From the NCBI GenBank assembly GCA_013339895.1, contig JABACO010000019.1, positions 6,468,768 through 6,532,767 on the forward strand: 64,000 nucleotides of DNA. Direction: 5' to 3'. The notes under the pieces are model-generated. The model made no database searches. It was not told the DNA's origin and was given only the letters and a program-made list of their open reading frames with translations. Positions 1 through 13,893 of this stretch are shown here, one piece after another. A program made the position numbers and the translations under genes. Each line of letters begins with the position of its first letter. Position 1 is the stretch's first letter. The stretch is from Ephydatia muelleri. Lineage: Eukaryota > Porifera > Demospongiae > Spongillida > Spongillidae.

Positions 1-338
1 ATCTCTGGGCTATCACCAGTGATGAGATTGAGAACAGTTCATTTTCAGAAGCGCTGCCAGACATAATATTCCTGCTCTGCCAAAATGAAATCGGCCATCT
101 GAAACGGACTCGTTGTGAAAATGTCTAGGCGGACAACTAGACCCCTTGATGATATATAGTTTGAATCCTCGCTCGCTCGTTGGAAGGAACGTCGTGAAAC
201 GGTAATTACAGTGCATAAAGTGATAGCACTCTAAGCAGTGGAGAATATCTATTAACAAGGCAGTCACGCGGTTCAATTTTTTGTTGTGTAGCATGAGCGC
301 AAGCTACTGCCTGAGCTATATCCTTAGGTCTGTTTATA
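1..338. other. intergenic, nothing recognised
   Basis: No coding pattern, splice-linked exons or repeats are recognisable here. The open frame on the minus strand (13-294) has no familiar composition and looks fortuitous. Confidence 0.4.
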
Positions 339-443
339 GTCTCGTACCCAGACCCACATCGCAGCTGCGGATGGATTACATCACCGCTACGCGAGCGGTG
401 ATGTAATCCATCCGCAGCTGCGATGTGGGTCTGGGTACGAGAC
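339..443. mobile_element. 105-bp hairpin MITE, TA target duplication
   Basis: Near-perfect palindrome that begins GTCTCGTACCCAGACCC and ends with its reverse complement, flanked on both sides by TA (337-338 and 444-445). Size, full palindromy and TA duplication fit a non-autonomous Tc1/mariner-type MITE (inference). A second member with the same 17-bp terminus but a different core lies at 6550-6624. Confidence 0.85.
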
Positions 444-914
444 TAGTCTGTTTAGGAAGAGTCACTGACCTATAAAGTGCTTCCTTGTGACACTCAGATT
501 GCTCATGTCATTTGAAGTTAACTGTGGCATCTTTCCAGTTCGAATACCCAGAGCTATATTGAGAAAGTAATATAGCTGTCACTAGGCCCACTCGAAACAT
601 TGCCTCACACAAATGTAGCACAACACTAAGTCACGCGCTTCATCGTAGTGCAGCCAATTCCAGGTTTAAACAAAGCAGCTTGAAATGGTCTCTTTTTCGG
701 GTTTATTTGGCCATAACTTCGGTTAGGAAACCCTGAACGATGGTTGATTTGGCGCTATTATTCTCTCCGTAATGGTAGGCAACTCCGCGGTACTACAGGG
801 TGTCCCACAATCAGGAAAAATCGTTATTGTTTTATAGAAATTATGTGCCTTTCAGATTAATTTGTGCTTTCTTGTATAAATCTGCGCATACAAAATGCAT
901 GAAATAACACAAGT
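444..914. other. intergenic, nothing recognised
   Basis: AT-rich unique-looking DNA. I see no exon, RNA gene or repeat boundary in it. Confidence 0.35.
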
Positions 915-1279
915 TCAGCTCTTCACTCTGCGGAGGATGGCTCTGGCATCAGCTCTTATTAAACAAATGCTCAAGTTTGAGAACAGTTCAAACGAAGCCT
1001 GTGACTTTGGCAGTGAATTGTGTATCGTCAGCCTAGCTATATGGCCTGCGCCAGAAAATTTGATGCTTCTCTACCCCAAGCCCCATAGGAGTCAACTGCT
1101 AGAGGGGTTGAGACCCACCCTAAAGCTAAGCATTTCTCATCATTGGCCTGGTGTTTCCTGCTTTCCGTCGTTTCAAGGACTGCACCTCCCGCTTCAGCTA
1201 AAGTTGAAGCATTTAGTGGTGAGACAACAGAGATTTCCAGGGCAACGGGCCTTCCATAATTCCATATGATACTAATCAC
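915..1279 (-). pseudogene. C-terminal remnant of a non-LTR retrotransposon polyprotein
   Basis: On the minus strand 1267-1037 reads a peptide with ISVVSPLNASTL, then KHQANDEKCLALGW and VDSYGAWGREA. After a frame change and stop codons it resumes as ELFSNLSICLIRADARAILR and ends at a TGA (915-917). This succession is the C-terminal end, after the reverse transcriptase, of a retroelement polyprotein common in cnidarian and sponge genomes, probably the restriction-like endonuclease region. Reverse transcriptase itself is absent, so this is a 5'-truncated, frame-broken copy, typical of LINE insertions. A distinct relative is at 49677-50580. Family recognition is from memory of the motif order. 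Confidence 0.65.
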
Positions 1280-2816
1280 TTTCAGGAAGTAATTATCAAA
1301 TCACAGGTTAATTAATCGAAGTTGATTAACATTAATGTTGACAACAAGTTAATTTTTCGGAAACCTGAAATTCAAGATAAATTTTTTTTCCCGCTGCGGG
1401 AAAATTAACATGTGTAGCGCTTGCGCATGCGCAGAACGTACCCTGTGCGCGATTGCCGTTCCCAGACCCACCCTTCACGAAATTCACGGGGTATACGAAA
1501 TTACCTCTTTTGATTTGCACCGGTGTAAGCGCGTTTTAGGGACCCTTATTATCGGCGACCTCGGGTCCCCATAACGCTTGCGAATAAGGACCCCCCGTCC
1601 TCATATCGCTAGTGTTATGAGGACATCCTCCATAGACATAGGAACCGGGGGGGGGGAGGGGGGGGGGGGGGGGGGCCATGCTGAATTTATATTAGACACA
1701 CCCTTTGGGCCCCCCCAATCTGTTTACGTTCCTACGCTTCTGCCCTCATCCCAATATCATTAGCGTTTAGGGGACCCCATGTAATTTGACATGCAGATGA
1801 GATAAATTAATATTGCCAATACATGAACGCGCACGACAGAACAATAAACCACTACACTGATGTTAAATCAACAATCCTTGCAGTTCCAGGCTATCAGACA
1901 CATTAAAGACGGATACTGTATTTCTTTTGCCTACATTTCTTGACAGGAGCATTAATTGTTGGGAATGGCATCAGCTTCTGACTTTCAAAGCACTTTAACA
2001 AGTGATTTTTCTATGCATCCTTTTTAAGGGCTAAATCTTGCAAATTATCTCCTTGTACCCAACGGTACCCAAACAGATGCTCCACAGTCCAGTCCCCATG
2101 CTGAATAGACTGACGTGGTATATTCAGTGTAGAACTTCCAATGCACCAATTAGTACTGTCTAGACGATGCAGCTCGTTTTTTTAGAAAGAACAGTGATTA
2201 CCCAGTGAGATTCATCAGTATGATGAATTTGTGCTGCTGCACTAAGAAAATTTTTAAAAAAATATAATTTATATGACTATTTTAGTATCATACATTCTAG
2301 TATCGTTCCGTTATTTGAGACAAGGTTTTGTCCCTTCCAAGACGAACCAAATTATGAATACTACTGCAAATTATTCGTTTTCTTTCTTCGACGTTTTCAA
2401 CAACGAAGCGAGGCTTTTTTTTCCCCGCTTCCAACCCACATACAATAGCTTTCCAGTATCAGTTACAAAAACATTTTCCTAGTTTAGGTTTCGTTATTAG
2501 TATTCTACGACGGATTCGTGGTTTACTATGACCAGTGAAGTTATGAACGTTCACAATATAATACAATTGATGAATACGATTTGAAGAGGTCAGACAATCA
2601 CAACTGCTACCACACGCGCCTCCGCTACCCGAGACATGCACGAGGCCTACTTTAAAAAAACAAAAACACGCACTATATGCCGCGTCGTATATAGTGGGTC
2701 ATGTCACGTCAGTTCAATCACTTTTGGGTCAATCTTAACCAATTCATCACACATGTGTCTGAGTTTCAGAAACTAAATATGGGATCGAAAAGGGACCTAG
2801 CGCATATTATAAAATT
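1280..2816. other. intergenic with interrupted poly-G tract (1647-1675)
   Basis: Holds a 29-bp G tract broken by a single A. A short segment at 2728-2765 is repeated inverted at 30841-30878. No gene is recognisable; the open frames here have no conserved look. Confidence 0.4.
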
Positions 2817-3679
2817 TGGGACAGTTTCCGCGAAAATTGCCCCACGGATATATTATAAAATGTTATAAGAATGCATCGCGGGTGAATCGCTATAACTTCC
2901 CAACGGTTAACGCTATCGACTTTCTATTTTCAACAATTCATACTACACCATTTCACTACGGGGAAACGTATTTTGGGGCCTTGCACTAGTTCCTTGCTGA
3001 TGCTACGAAGTCCGATACCCCATGAGGTTCAAAACCGTCACATCTTCAGCTAGGAGTATTTAAATCGCTTCAAATTCCGTATGTACATACAGGGGTCCTG
3101 TTGCTATTGATGTGTTCAGTTCGTTAATTTTTACTCTATCCGTCACGGAGATACAGCTGTGCAAAGTTAATGCACATTTCCCGCTCGATTGCACCATTTT
3201 TGCATGCAACCCGTGTTCCATTCTCCCAATCCACAATAAATTTTGATAACTTCTTTGTTCCGCCCATTACTAAGCTAGCCGTTCTCAACTGTTTTTGTCT
3301 CACTCAGGCAGTGAGTTTATGCGGGAAAGTTAAAAGAAGAAGAACGCTGCTCAGTTCCAGACGATCGTACCAAATTAACGGACCCCAAGTGAATATAACT
3401 TGCGCCTCCCACGTCGCCGGCAGTATTCAAAACGGCACGCGTAAGGCTATTTGCTAAGCACTCACATCATCCTCTAGTCGTGTAATAAGCTTTCCTATTT
3501 GCCATTATCTTGCTAAAATCATCGTCTTATATCTGCCACGCCCACTCGGCTACGATTTCGGTCTCACACAATTAACTTTCAGCTCACACATACTCATGCA
3601 GGCTCCCACTTGTGCACACACTTGCATTGTTACGTACATGGCCCTGTACACTATCGTATGGCATATTTTCTTATACACA

Positions 3680-3695
3680 ACCACACACACACACA

Positions 3696-3773
<78 letters not shown>

Positions 3774-6125
3774 ATGTACAGCGTACTTGCACACACCAGT
3801 TATACATGTGGCAAACAATACACCTGTCTGATGATAGTACAAACACTCTCACTCACATTGTCACATGCACAAGTACATGTATTCTATTCAATTCAGCTGA
3901 TTGCATTTTAATTTGTGTACCAAGCTTGCATAAAACACACATGCACAGGCACACACACACATGACATACACACACAGACACACAAATGCACACACAGACA
4001 CACTAACACATGACATACACACACAGACACACAAATGCACACAGACACACTAACGCACACACACATACACACATGACATACACACAGACGCATACAAACA
4101 CACACAGACACACTAACGCACACACACACACACTCACACAGACACACACACACAGGCACACACAGACACAAATGCACACACAGACACACTAACATACACA
4201 CACACAAACGCACACAGACACACACACATGACATACACACAGACGCATACAAACACACACACACTAATGCACACACATACACTAACGCACACAGACACAC
4301 ACATGACATACACACAGACGCATACAAACACATGCACACAGATACACAGACACACATGGACACACAAAAAACACGACACACATATGACAAACACACACAC
4401 ACGCACACACACACACGTACACACACACATGGAAATACACACTAGCACACAGACACACATGCACACACACATGCATGAAATACACACTAGCACACACAGA
4501 CACACTACATACACACAGATGCATTCAAACACACACACACAGACACACTAACGCACACACACACAAACACACACGCACACATGACATATACACACACACA
4601 CACACACACTAACGCACACACACACTAACGCACACAGACACACACATGACATACACACAGACGCATACAAACACACACACAGATACACAGACACACACAT
4701 GGACACACAAAACACACGACACACATATGACAAACACACACACGCACACACACACACGTACACATACACACATAGAAATACACAGACACACATGCATGAA
4801 ATACACACTAGCATACACATGCACACACAGACAGACATGACATACACACACAGACACACTAACACACACACACATGACATACACACACAGACACACAAAT
4901 GCACACACAGACTGCATTTCAATTTGTGTACCAAACACACACATGCACACGCACAGGCACATACACACACATGACATACACACACAAATGCACACACAGA
5001 CACACTAACGCACACACACACAGACACACAAATGCACACACAGACACACTAATGCACACACACACACACAGGCACAGACACATGACATACACACACAGAC
5101 ACACAAATGCACACACAGACACACTAACACACACACACACACAAACGCACACACATGACATACACTGTACACACAGACGCATACAAACACGCACACAGAC
5201 ACACTAACGCGCACACACTCACACAGACACACACAGACACATGACATACACACACAGACACACTAACGCACACACACACACAAATGCACACAGACACACA
5301 CATGACATACACACTGACACATACAAACACACACACACACAGATACACAGACACACACATGGACACACAAAACACATGACACACATATGACAAACACACA
5401 CGCACACACACACACGTACACACACACACATGGAAATACACACAGGCACACACAACAGATGCATTACAAACACACACACACAGACACACTAACGCACACA
5501 CACACAAACGCACACACAGACGCACACATGGCATACACAGACACATACAAACACACACACTAACGCACACATGACATACACACAGACGCATACAAACACA
5601 CACACACAGATACACAGACACACACATGGACACACAAAACACACGACACACACATATACAAACACACACACACATGCACACACACACACACATGGAAATA
5701 CACACTAGCACACACAGACACACATGCATACACAGGCACACACGAAATACACAGACACACACACGAGACAGTCACACAAAACACTCAGACACACACATGT
5801 ACCGACACACAGAGGAACATACACACATGACAGACACACACACACACACACACACACACGGACACACAAGCACACACAGACACACACACGAAATATATAC
5901 ACTCACGAAATACACAGACACACACACAGAAACACACAGACACGCAAACTTGCACACAGACTTGCACACACAAAATACATATAGACACACATGCACAAAC
6001 ACAACAGACACACACTCACAGATACACACACAATACACACAGACACACATACAGATACACACACAGATATACAGACGCACACACAGACTCGCACATGTGC
6101 ACAGACACGTGTTACACAAAGCACA
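3680..6125. repeat. (CA)n and degenerate CA-rich minisatellite, left arm of FB1
   Basis: Pure CA at about 3680-3771, then 2 kb of repeats built on ACACACAGACACAC, ACTAACGCACAC and ACATGACATACA blocks recurring in blocks of a few hundred bases. It sits as the inner part of a foldback arm; the opposite arm carries the complementary TG tract. Confidence 0.9.
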
Positions 6126-6549
6126 CACTGTTGTTCATGTGGAAAAAAAACAGTAGTGCTCTCTGATAATGATGGTACACACATTTTCTCTCACTGAATG
6201 CCTTCTCTGCACATGCATTTTTGATCTATCTATTGAACAGCTCATGAGACCATGAGACATGTCTACACATGTAGTGTCATTGGAGTGGTCCTTTATGCAT
6301 ACATTGTGTCCTTATAGAACTGTCCCCTGACACATAGGACAAGTCATGCATGTAAGGATATGCCATGGTTTGCTAACAAGCTCAAGAGGCTTGCATGAGT
6401 GCTCATGGAATGATGAATATTGCTATCCATTGTGTCTGTGTAAACTTACCACGGGCCCTGACCTACCGCAATCAGCAATGACATCGCCAGGCAGAACCAT
6501 CGCCCTTCATAAAAAACTGCGTGGTACATCCTTCTAGAAGGCAGCACTA

Positions 6550-6624
6550 GTCTCGTACCCAGACCCAGATTCCCAACAGCTGCGCCACCCGCAGCTGTTG
6601 GGAATCTGGGTCTGGGTACGAGAC
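6550..6624. mobile_element. 75-bp hairpin MITE inside FB1
   Basis: Palindrome starting GTCTCGTACCCAGACCC, flanked by TA on both sides (6548-6549, 6625-6626). Same terminus as the element at 339-443 but with a different core. It lies in the central region of FB1 and therefore inserted after FB1 was in place. Confidence 0.85.
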
Positions 6625-7013
6625 TAAGGCAGCACACTGTACTAGCGTAAATTAAATGACTACTCGTAGAAGGCACTACATACTTTGTACTTATGGTGAG
6701 GAACAGCAATCTGAGTTCATGTACACTCGTTTAATTCGCTGCATTCAATTAGTACGACACGGGACACACAACATTGTGCTGATGAAAACAGTAGGCCTGT
6801 GAGACCTGCGATGGTACCTCCCTTATCGTTGCAGATCGTGGTAGGTCAGGTAAGTTTACACAGACATATCGATAGCAAGCTAGTAACGATATTCATTATA
6901 CTGTACTCCGAAAATGCTTTTTTTACAGGTCAGACGAGCACTTGTACAAAGTGCTAGATGAGAGAAGAGTATACGTCTGCTTGCAACAATACAGAGGAAA
7001 CACACAGAGATTG

Positions 7014-7062
<49 letters not shown>

Positions 7063-7693
7063 CAGGATGTACAGACGCATTTGCACAACATATACACATG
7101 CATCAGGGTGTGTGAACCAACATGAGGGCATGTTCATGTGCTCTGTGTGAGCTAAATATTGTATGGGCAAAGAGAGACTCAAGTCTCTGCAACTGGTACA
7201 CAAGCCACCTAGCTGAGTAGTGGAGGCATAAAAAATGATAAGAAGTTGTTCAAGGATCAAGGATTTTGCCAAACAAGAAAGCTTTATTACACAATTGTAC
7301 TTAACTACAAAAAGATGGATGTGAGTGTGTAAGAACGTAAAGTCTTATGCACGTTGCTGCAGGGACCCTCCACACACACACCACAATTTTTGGCCAACTG
7401 TGTAAATCTCATCAAGGAATGATAGCCGACAACAACTTTTTCGATGACAACATCATACGCTTCATGATTAAAAATAAATTCGTACATCTCTACATGTAGA
7501 CTTGTATATTTAATTATTCATTTTGCTCCAAAGAAATCAGCCACCCCCCCCCCCCCCCCCCCCACACACAAACACTTTTTAATATTGTACCATGGGGCCC
7601 AGTGCTGTGGTGAATACAGTGATATACTTTGCCACATGCATACAGTGGTACTGGACACCAATCCTATGGGGGCTGAGGACCAATATATGACAT

Positions 7694-9084
7694 AGAGCTT
7701 GCACTTTAGAGACGGTACATACACACAGGTACATGTAGCTACATGTGTGTCTGTATATGTGTGTGTCTGTGTGTATGTCGTGTGTGTATCTGTGTGTCCA
7801 TGTCGTGTGTGTATCTGTGTATCTGTGTGTCCATGTGTGTGCATGTGTGTCTCTGTGTGTGTCTGCATGTGTGTGTCTATGTGTATTTCGTGTGTGTTTC
7901 TATATGTATTTTTTTGTATGAGTCTGTGTGCATGTATGTCTGTGTGCGTATCTGTGTGCGTATCTGTGTATTTCATGTGTGTGTCTGTAGGTGTGTTTGT
8001 GTATTTCATGTGTGTGTCTTTGTGTGCTTGTGTGTCTGTGTCTGTTGTGTGTGTATGGCATGTGTGTATCTTGTGTGTGCGTGTGTGTGTCTGTGCATGT
8101 GTGTGTGTCTGCATGTGTGTGTCTGTGCATGTGTGTGTCTATGCTTGTGTGTCCATGTGTGCCCGCGTCTGTGTGTCTGTCTGTCGTGTGTGTGAGTCTG
8201 TGTGTATGTCGTGTGTGTGTCTGTGTATTTCATGTGCATGTCTGTGTGTGTCTGTGTCTGTGTATGTGTCTGTCGTGTCAGAGTGTGTTGTGTGGGTCTA
8301 TGCGTGCCTGTGTGTGTGTGTCTGTGTGTGCGTCTGTGTGTGTGTCTGTGCATGCCTGCATGTGTCTGTGTGTATGTGTCTGTGTGTATGTGTCTGTGTG
8401 AGTGTCTGTGTGTGTGTGTCTGTGTGCCTGTGTGTGTGCATGTGTGTCTGTGTGTGCCTGTGTGTGTGTGTCTGTGTGTATGTTGTGTGTGTGTCTATGT
8501 GTGTGTGTGTGTGTCTGTGTGTGTGTGCGTCTGTGTATGTGTCTGTGTGTGTGTCTGTGTGTGTGTCTGTGTGTATGTTGTGTGTGTGTCTATGTGTGTG
8601 TCTGTGTGTGTGTGTCTGTGTGTGTGTGTGTCTGTGTGTTGTGTGTGTGTCCATGTGTACCTGTGTGTCCGTGTCCGTATGTGTGTGTGTGTTTGTGGGT
8701 GTACGTCATGTGTGTTAGTGTATCTATATGTTGTGTGTGAGCGTTTTTGCATGTGTATTGCCACATTTATACAGTGGTGTGTGTGTGCAAGTGTGCAATG
8801 TTTGTGTACATTTAGAGTACCAGATGGGGACACAATGTATTCAATCCTTGGAGACACGATACATGTACAGAAAGCTTGGTACACAAATTTACATAGAATC
8901 AGTGGTCTGTACAGGCATGCACAAGTACAGTTGAATTGACATGTGCATGTGACAATGTTTGTGAGTGAGAGTGTGTTTGTACCATCATCAGACAGGTGTA
9001 TTGTTTGCCACATGTATAACTGGTGTGCGCAAGTATGCTGTACATGAGTGTGTGTGTGTGTGTGTGGTGTGTGTGTGTGTGTGT

Positions 9085-9133
<49 letters not shown>
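7694..9133. repeat. (TG)n and TG-rich minisatellite, right arm of FB1
   Basis: Built on TGTGTGTCTGTGTG and GTATGTCGTG blocks, ending in nearly pure TG at about 9049-9133. It is the inverted counterpart of the CA tract of the left arm. Confidence 0.9.
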
Positions 9134-10011
9134 TTGTGTATAAGAAAATATGCCATACGATAGTGTACAGGGCCATGTACGTAACAATGCAAGTGTGTGC
9201 ACAAGTGGGAGCCTGCATGAGTATGTGTGAGCTGAAAGTTAATTGTGTGAGACCGAAATCGTAGCCGAGTGGGCGTGGCAGATATAAGACGATGATTTTA
9301 GCAAGATGATGGCAAATAGGAAAGCTTTATTACACGACTAGAGGATGATGTGAGTGCTTAGCAAATAGCCTTACGCGTGCCGTTTTGAATACTGCCGGCG
9401 ACGTGGGAGGCGCAAGGTTATATTCACTTGGGGTCCGTTAATTTGGTACGATCGTCTGGAACTGAGCAGCGTTCTTCTTCTTTTAACTTTCCCGCATAAA
9501 CTCACTGCCTGAGTGAGACAAAAACAGTTGGGAACGGCTAGCTTAGTTTAAGGGAGAAATGGGCGGAACAAAGAAGTTATCAAAATTTATTGTGGATTGG
9601 GAGAAATGGAACACGGGTTGCATGCAAAAATGGTTGCAATCGAGCGGGAAATGTGCATTAACTTTGCACAGCTGTATCTCCGTGACGGATAGAGTAAAAA
9701 TTAACGAACTGAACACATCAATAGGAACAGGACCCCTGTATGTACATACGGAATTTGAAGCGATTTAAACTCTCCTAGCTGAAGATGTGACGGTTTTGAA
9801 CCTCATGGGGTATCGGACTTCGTAGCATCAGCAAGGAACTAGTGCAAGGCCCCAAAATAAGTTTCCCCGTAGTGAAATGGTGTAGTATGAAGTGTTGAAA
9901 ATAGGAAGTCGATAGCGTTAACCGTTGGGAAGGTATAGCGATTCACCCGCGATGCATTTTTATAACATTTTATAATATATCCGTGGGGCAATTTTCGCGG
10001 AAACTGTCCCA

Positions 10012-12653
10012 TTTGTTATAAAAGTGCCTTATGTTTAAATCGCTGTAACTCCCGAACGGTACACGCTATCGACTTCCTATTTTCAACACGTCATACTACA
10101 TCATTTCAGTATGTAAAGATATATTTTGGCGTCTTGCACAAACGCTGTGCCGACGTTACGAGATCCGATAGCCCATGGGGTTCAAAAACGCCACATCTTC
10201 AGATAGGAGCGTCCAAATCGTTTTAAATTCGGTGTGTACGTAGATGGGGTCCTGTCACTATTGAGTTGTTCTTTTCGTTAATTTTTACTTTATCCGTTAC
10301 GGAGATATACCTGTGCAAAGTTAATGCACATTTCCAGCTCGATTCGCACAATTATTGCATGCAGCCCGCGTTCCATTCTCCCAATCTACTTTCTTTGTTC
10401 CGCCCATTCTCCAACCATACTCTCCCTAAAACGAAGCTAGCCGTTCGCAATACCCATGTAGCGACAATTCAAAGAAGAAGAAGAAGAAGAAGACGTCTCG
10501 CTTGGCAAGACGATCGTACCAAATTAATGATTGAGTCAAATGGTTAATGCAGCCTCCCACGTCGCAGATGGCCGAATTCAACATGGCTCGCGTAAGGCTA
10601 TGCATGTATTTGCTACGCACTTGCATCATCTTCTAGTCATGCAATAAAGCTTTCCTATTTACTGTAGCCCTTGCTAAAATTCTTTTCACACCCACTCAGC
10701 TACGCTTGCAATAGAGAGGTTGCAGTAGTGTCATCCCGGGAAGAACGGCGGCCATATTTTTTGGTGTCTCCAGTTCTGTTACAGAATGTTTCCAATCTGT
10801 AACAGATTATTTACAACCTGTAACAGAACTCGGGACACCAAAAAACATGGCCGTCGCTCTTCCCGGGATGACACTGCAACCTCTCTATATCAACTTCAGT
10901 GCACTCATGCTGGCTCACACACCTTTGTGCATTTGTGCACACACTTGCATTGTTGCGTATATAAACCGTACACCATCGTATGACCTATTCTTATGCACAA
11001 CACTCACGAATACAGTACTTGTGGCACACAATAAACCAGTCTGATGATGATGACACACTCTCACACCACATGCACGTGCATTCTACCATTTAACTGTGTG
11101 CATTGAGGGGGTTTATGTACTGAGCTTCTGTACTCTCTTAGTTTCATTGTTGCCTGTAGAAGCATTCCTTATAACAACTCCTTTCTGTGCAGGCTGAGTT
11201 TCCCATATAGATGGTTCTTCATACATGACATAGTGTCCTCAGATGTACATAGGTATGTGGCGACATATTGGATTGGCCCACTGTACGTGCATCATGTCCC
11301 CAAGGATTGGTCCTCTATGTGTGCATAGTTATCATAGGATTGATCATTGTACGTACATCATGTCTTCATAGCCCTCTAGAGGTACACATACATTGTACAT
11401 GTTGCAAAGAATAACTATATTTACCGCAACAGGTGTAAAGATTTTTAAAAATTCCTATGCACTCACATCATCTTTCTCTGGTCAGTGGAGAAACGTGTAA
11501 TAAAGCTTTCCTATTTGTCGTATTGCTCATCTGCTCATCATTCTTTATACCCTCCCCCACTCAGCTATGTGGCATCTGTACCACTTCACAGTAACCTGTT
11601 GCCCACACAATTTTCAGCTCACACAGAGTACATGAATTTGCCCTAAGTTAGAGTTTAGATACAGGTGTAGTTTAATGCACATGACCAGTCTATGTCATAG
11701 TATTACTAAGCTTTCTATGGGTATTAGGTACAGTGCATGTCCGCTGCTAAGGCTGAGATGTAAGCATATGTTTCTACAGATACATTCAATGAATGATCCT
11801 AACCAATCCTAAGCTTGGCATTAGTGCTCAATGCAGGGTGTCTTACCCCTAAAACCCTTATCCAATCAAAAATCATCCCAAACTGTTGTTGATATGTTCA
11901 CAGGTTCGCATTCATATAAAAGTAATTTCATGTGTGCAACACTCCAGTCATAGCCTTGACTACGGCTCAGTTGACCAACTCCTTCCCCTATTAGATGACA
12001 GGTTGCTAGTTGGCCAGGTGGCTAAGAAGGGCAGCACCAGTCGACAGGTCTCAGTTCTCAGCTCCTGGATGGAAGCCTGGAACATATTGCATTCAGATTG
12101 CGCCTGCTCTTGAGCTGGTGAAGTACCAACACATCATCTGCCAGCTCTTCGCACCCGATGGCGCAGCCTTGAGGTATGACAGCTCTTTTGGCAGGCCGCA
12201 GCTATGCACAAGCTGCATAACCTCCGCTGGGATGTGTTGAAGGAGGACGTGCTGGTGTGGTGTGTCACACATCAGCCCTTTCATGCATGGCAACAGCCAG
12301 TTCCAAGCAGGCTCACCACCACACTAGCAGGCACTACTCCACCATCTGGTGCACATGGAGCGAGCCACCCACAGGTGCTGGGTCCCAGGCTGTGGTGGAG
12401 AGCACTCTGCCAAGGCCTGGCCATGCGCTGCACCAGTGGCCCCGTGATCTCCAGTGAGTTCACACCATTCTATGACCAGTTAAGTCACACTACTCTACAA
12501 CTCACACCACTCTATAACACTCTAACTTTAACGACAATTTATGCCTTCACCCTGACAAGGCCTGGGTTACCTGGCTGCTTGACGGCATTGGCATACACTG
12601 ACTCTGTTTCTCCGCTTAAATCATGCAACCTATCCACAGCATACATAAATCCA

Positions 12654-12684
<31 letters not shown>

Positions 12685-13852
12685 TACACTTACACATATA
12701 TACATGTGGCACAAACAATAACACTCTAATGATGGTACACTGAATGTGTTCTCTGCACATGTATTCTTGATCTATTCTATTGAACAGCTCATGAGGGACA
12801 TACATGTAGGTACACATCACGTACACTGTAGTGTCCCATAGGACTGGTCCTTTGTACATACATCATATCCCAATAGGACTGCTTGAGACAATTAAAGAGA
12901 ATAGAGGACAAGTCATAAGGGATTCCATGGGTCAGCATGTAAGAGGCTTTTTTATTTTTTATGTTTTTCTTAGGGAGGTGCAGAGTTGGATAATGAATAT
13001 TAAACTATAACTTGCTACTTACTGTGTAGACCTACCACCAGCCCTGACCTACCACAATCTGCAGGATAGGGTAGCTACAATAAAATTCATTGCCACAGGC
13101 CATGCAGGAACAACACAGCCCATGCAGGACCATCGCCCTTCAAAAAATTAATAATAATAAACTTTACATGCGTGGTGCACCATGAAGAGGCAGCACACAG
13201 TGTTGCAGGTCACACTAGTGTATGCAGGGAATGAAGTGAATGTTCAAGTACTCCTAGAAGGGTATAGCAAGAGCGGAATGGGAAGCACAATACTTTGTAC
13301 TAATTGTGAGAAGGCTAGGCCAGGAACAGTGGAGTGCAATAACACTCGTTGAATTCCCTGCATTCAAACTTATTTACTAGTGATGCAACATTGTATGTAA
13401 GGTTAGACTGTTACCTTTGGCGATGAATATAATTGTACCTACCTATCATTGCAGATTGTGGTGGGTCAGGGGACTCGGGGCCCTGGTACGTTTACACAGA
13501 CATATTTTAGCAAGCTAGTAAACAATTTCATTATTCTGCTGTTGCCAGACTCCCAAACGCTTTTACAGGTGAAACATAGAGTGCTAGATGGTGAGTGTAA
13601 CTGAGGGACAAAGTATACTTTTAGAGAAGACTACAAGCAACAATGCAGAGGAAAACCACAGTGAGTACGAAAGCAGGGTACAGAAATTGAGAATAGAATC
13701 AGTTGCCTCTTAATCTGTTCATCGAATAGAACGCTGTGCAGAGGAAACGTTCAGAGAGGCAGACCTTACACTTGAGTGTATTTGGATGTACCATCATTAT
13801 TAGAGTGTGTTATACGGTTGCCATATTTGTCACGGTGCATAAATGTTGTGTT

Positions 13853-13893
<41 letters not shown>

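Larger units (their letters stand above)
2817..10011. mobile_element. FB1: 7.2-kb non-coding foldback element
   Basis: The element starts TGGGACAGTTTCCGCG and ends with the reverse complement at 10011. The outer arms (about 2817-3680 and 9135-10011) match closely over about 870 bp in inverted orientation. They continue inward into (CA)n-rich DNA on the left and (TG)n-rich DNA on the right, with a central region (about 6120-7690) shared with FB2. All the long open frames inside (poly Thr-His, Cys-Val) are translations of the microsatellite and are not genes. No transposase is present. A poly-C run at 7543-7563 and an inserted MITE at 6550-6624 lie inside. Confidence 0.85.

Noticed and set aside
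3550..6197. Many overlapping ORFs rich in Thr-His or Cys-Val, on both strands
   Set aside because: They are translations of (CA)n/(TG)n repeat DNA, open in most frames because the repeat lacks stop codons; no start context, splice structure or conservation.
3680..9133. A CRISPR-like array of regular repeats
   Set aside because: Repeats are simple CA/TG derivatives without unique spacers, in a eukaryotic genome.
7518..9264. Cys/Val-rich ORFs up to 339 codons
   Set aside because: Same artefact in the TG-rich arm of FB1.
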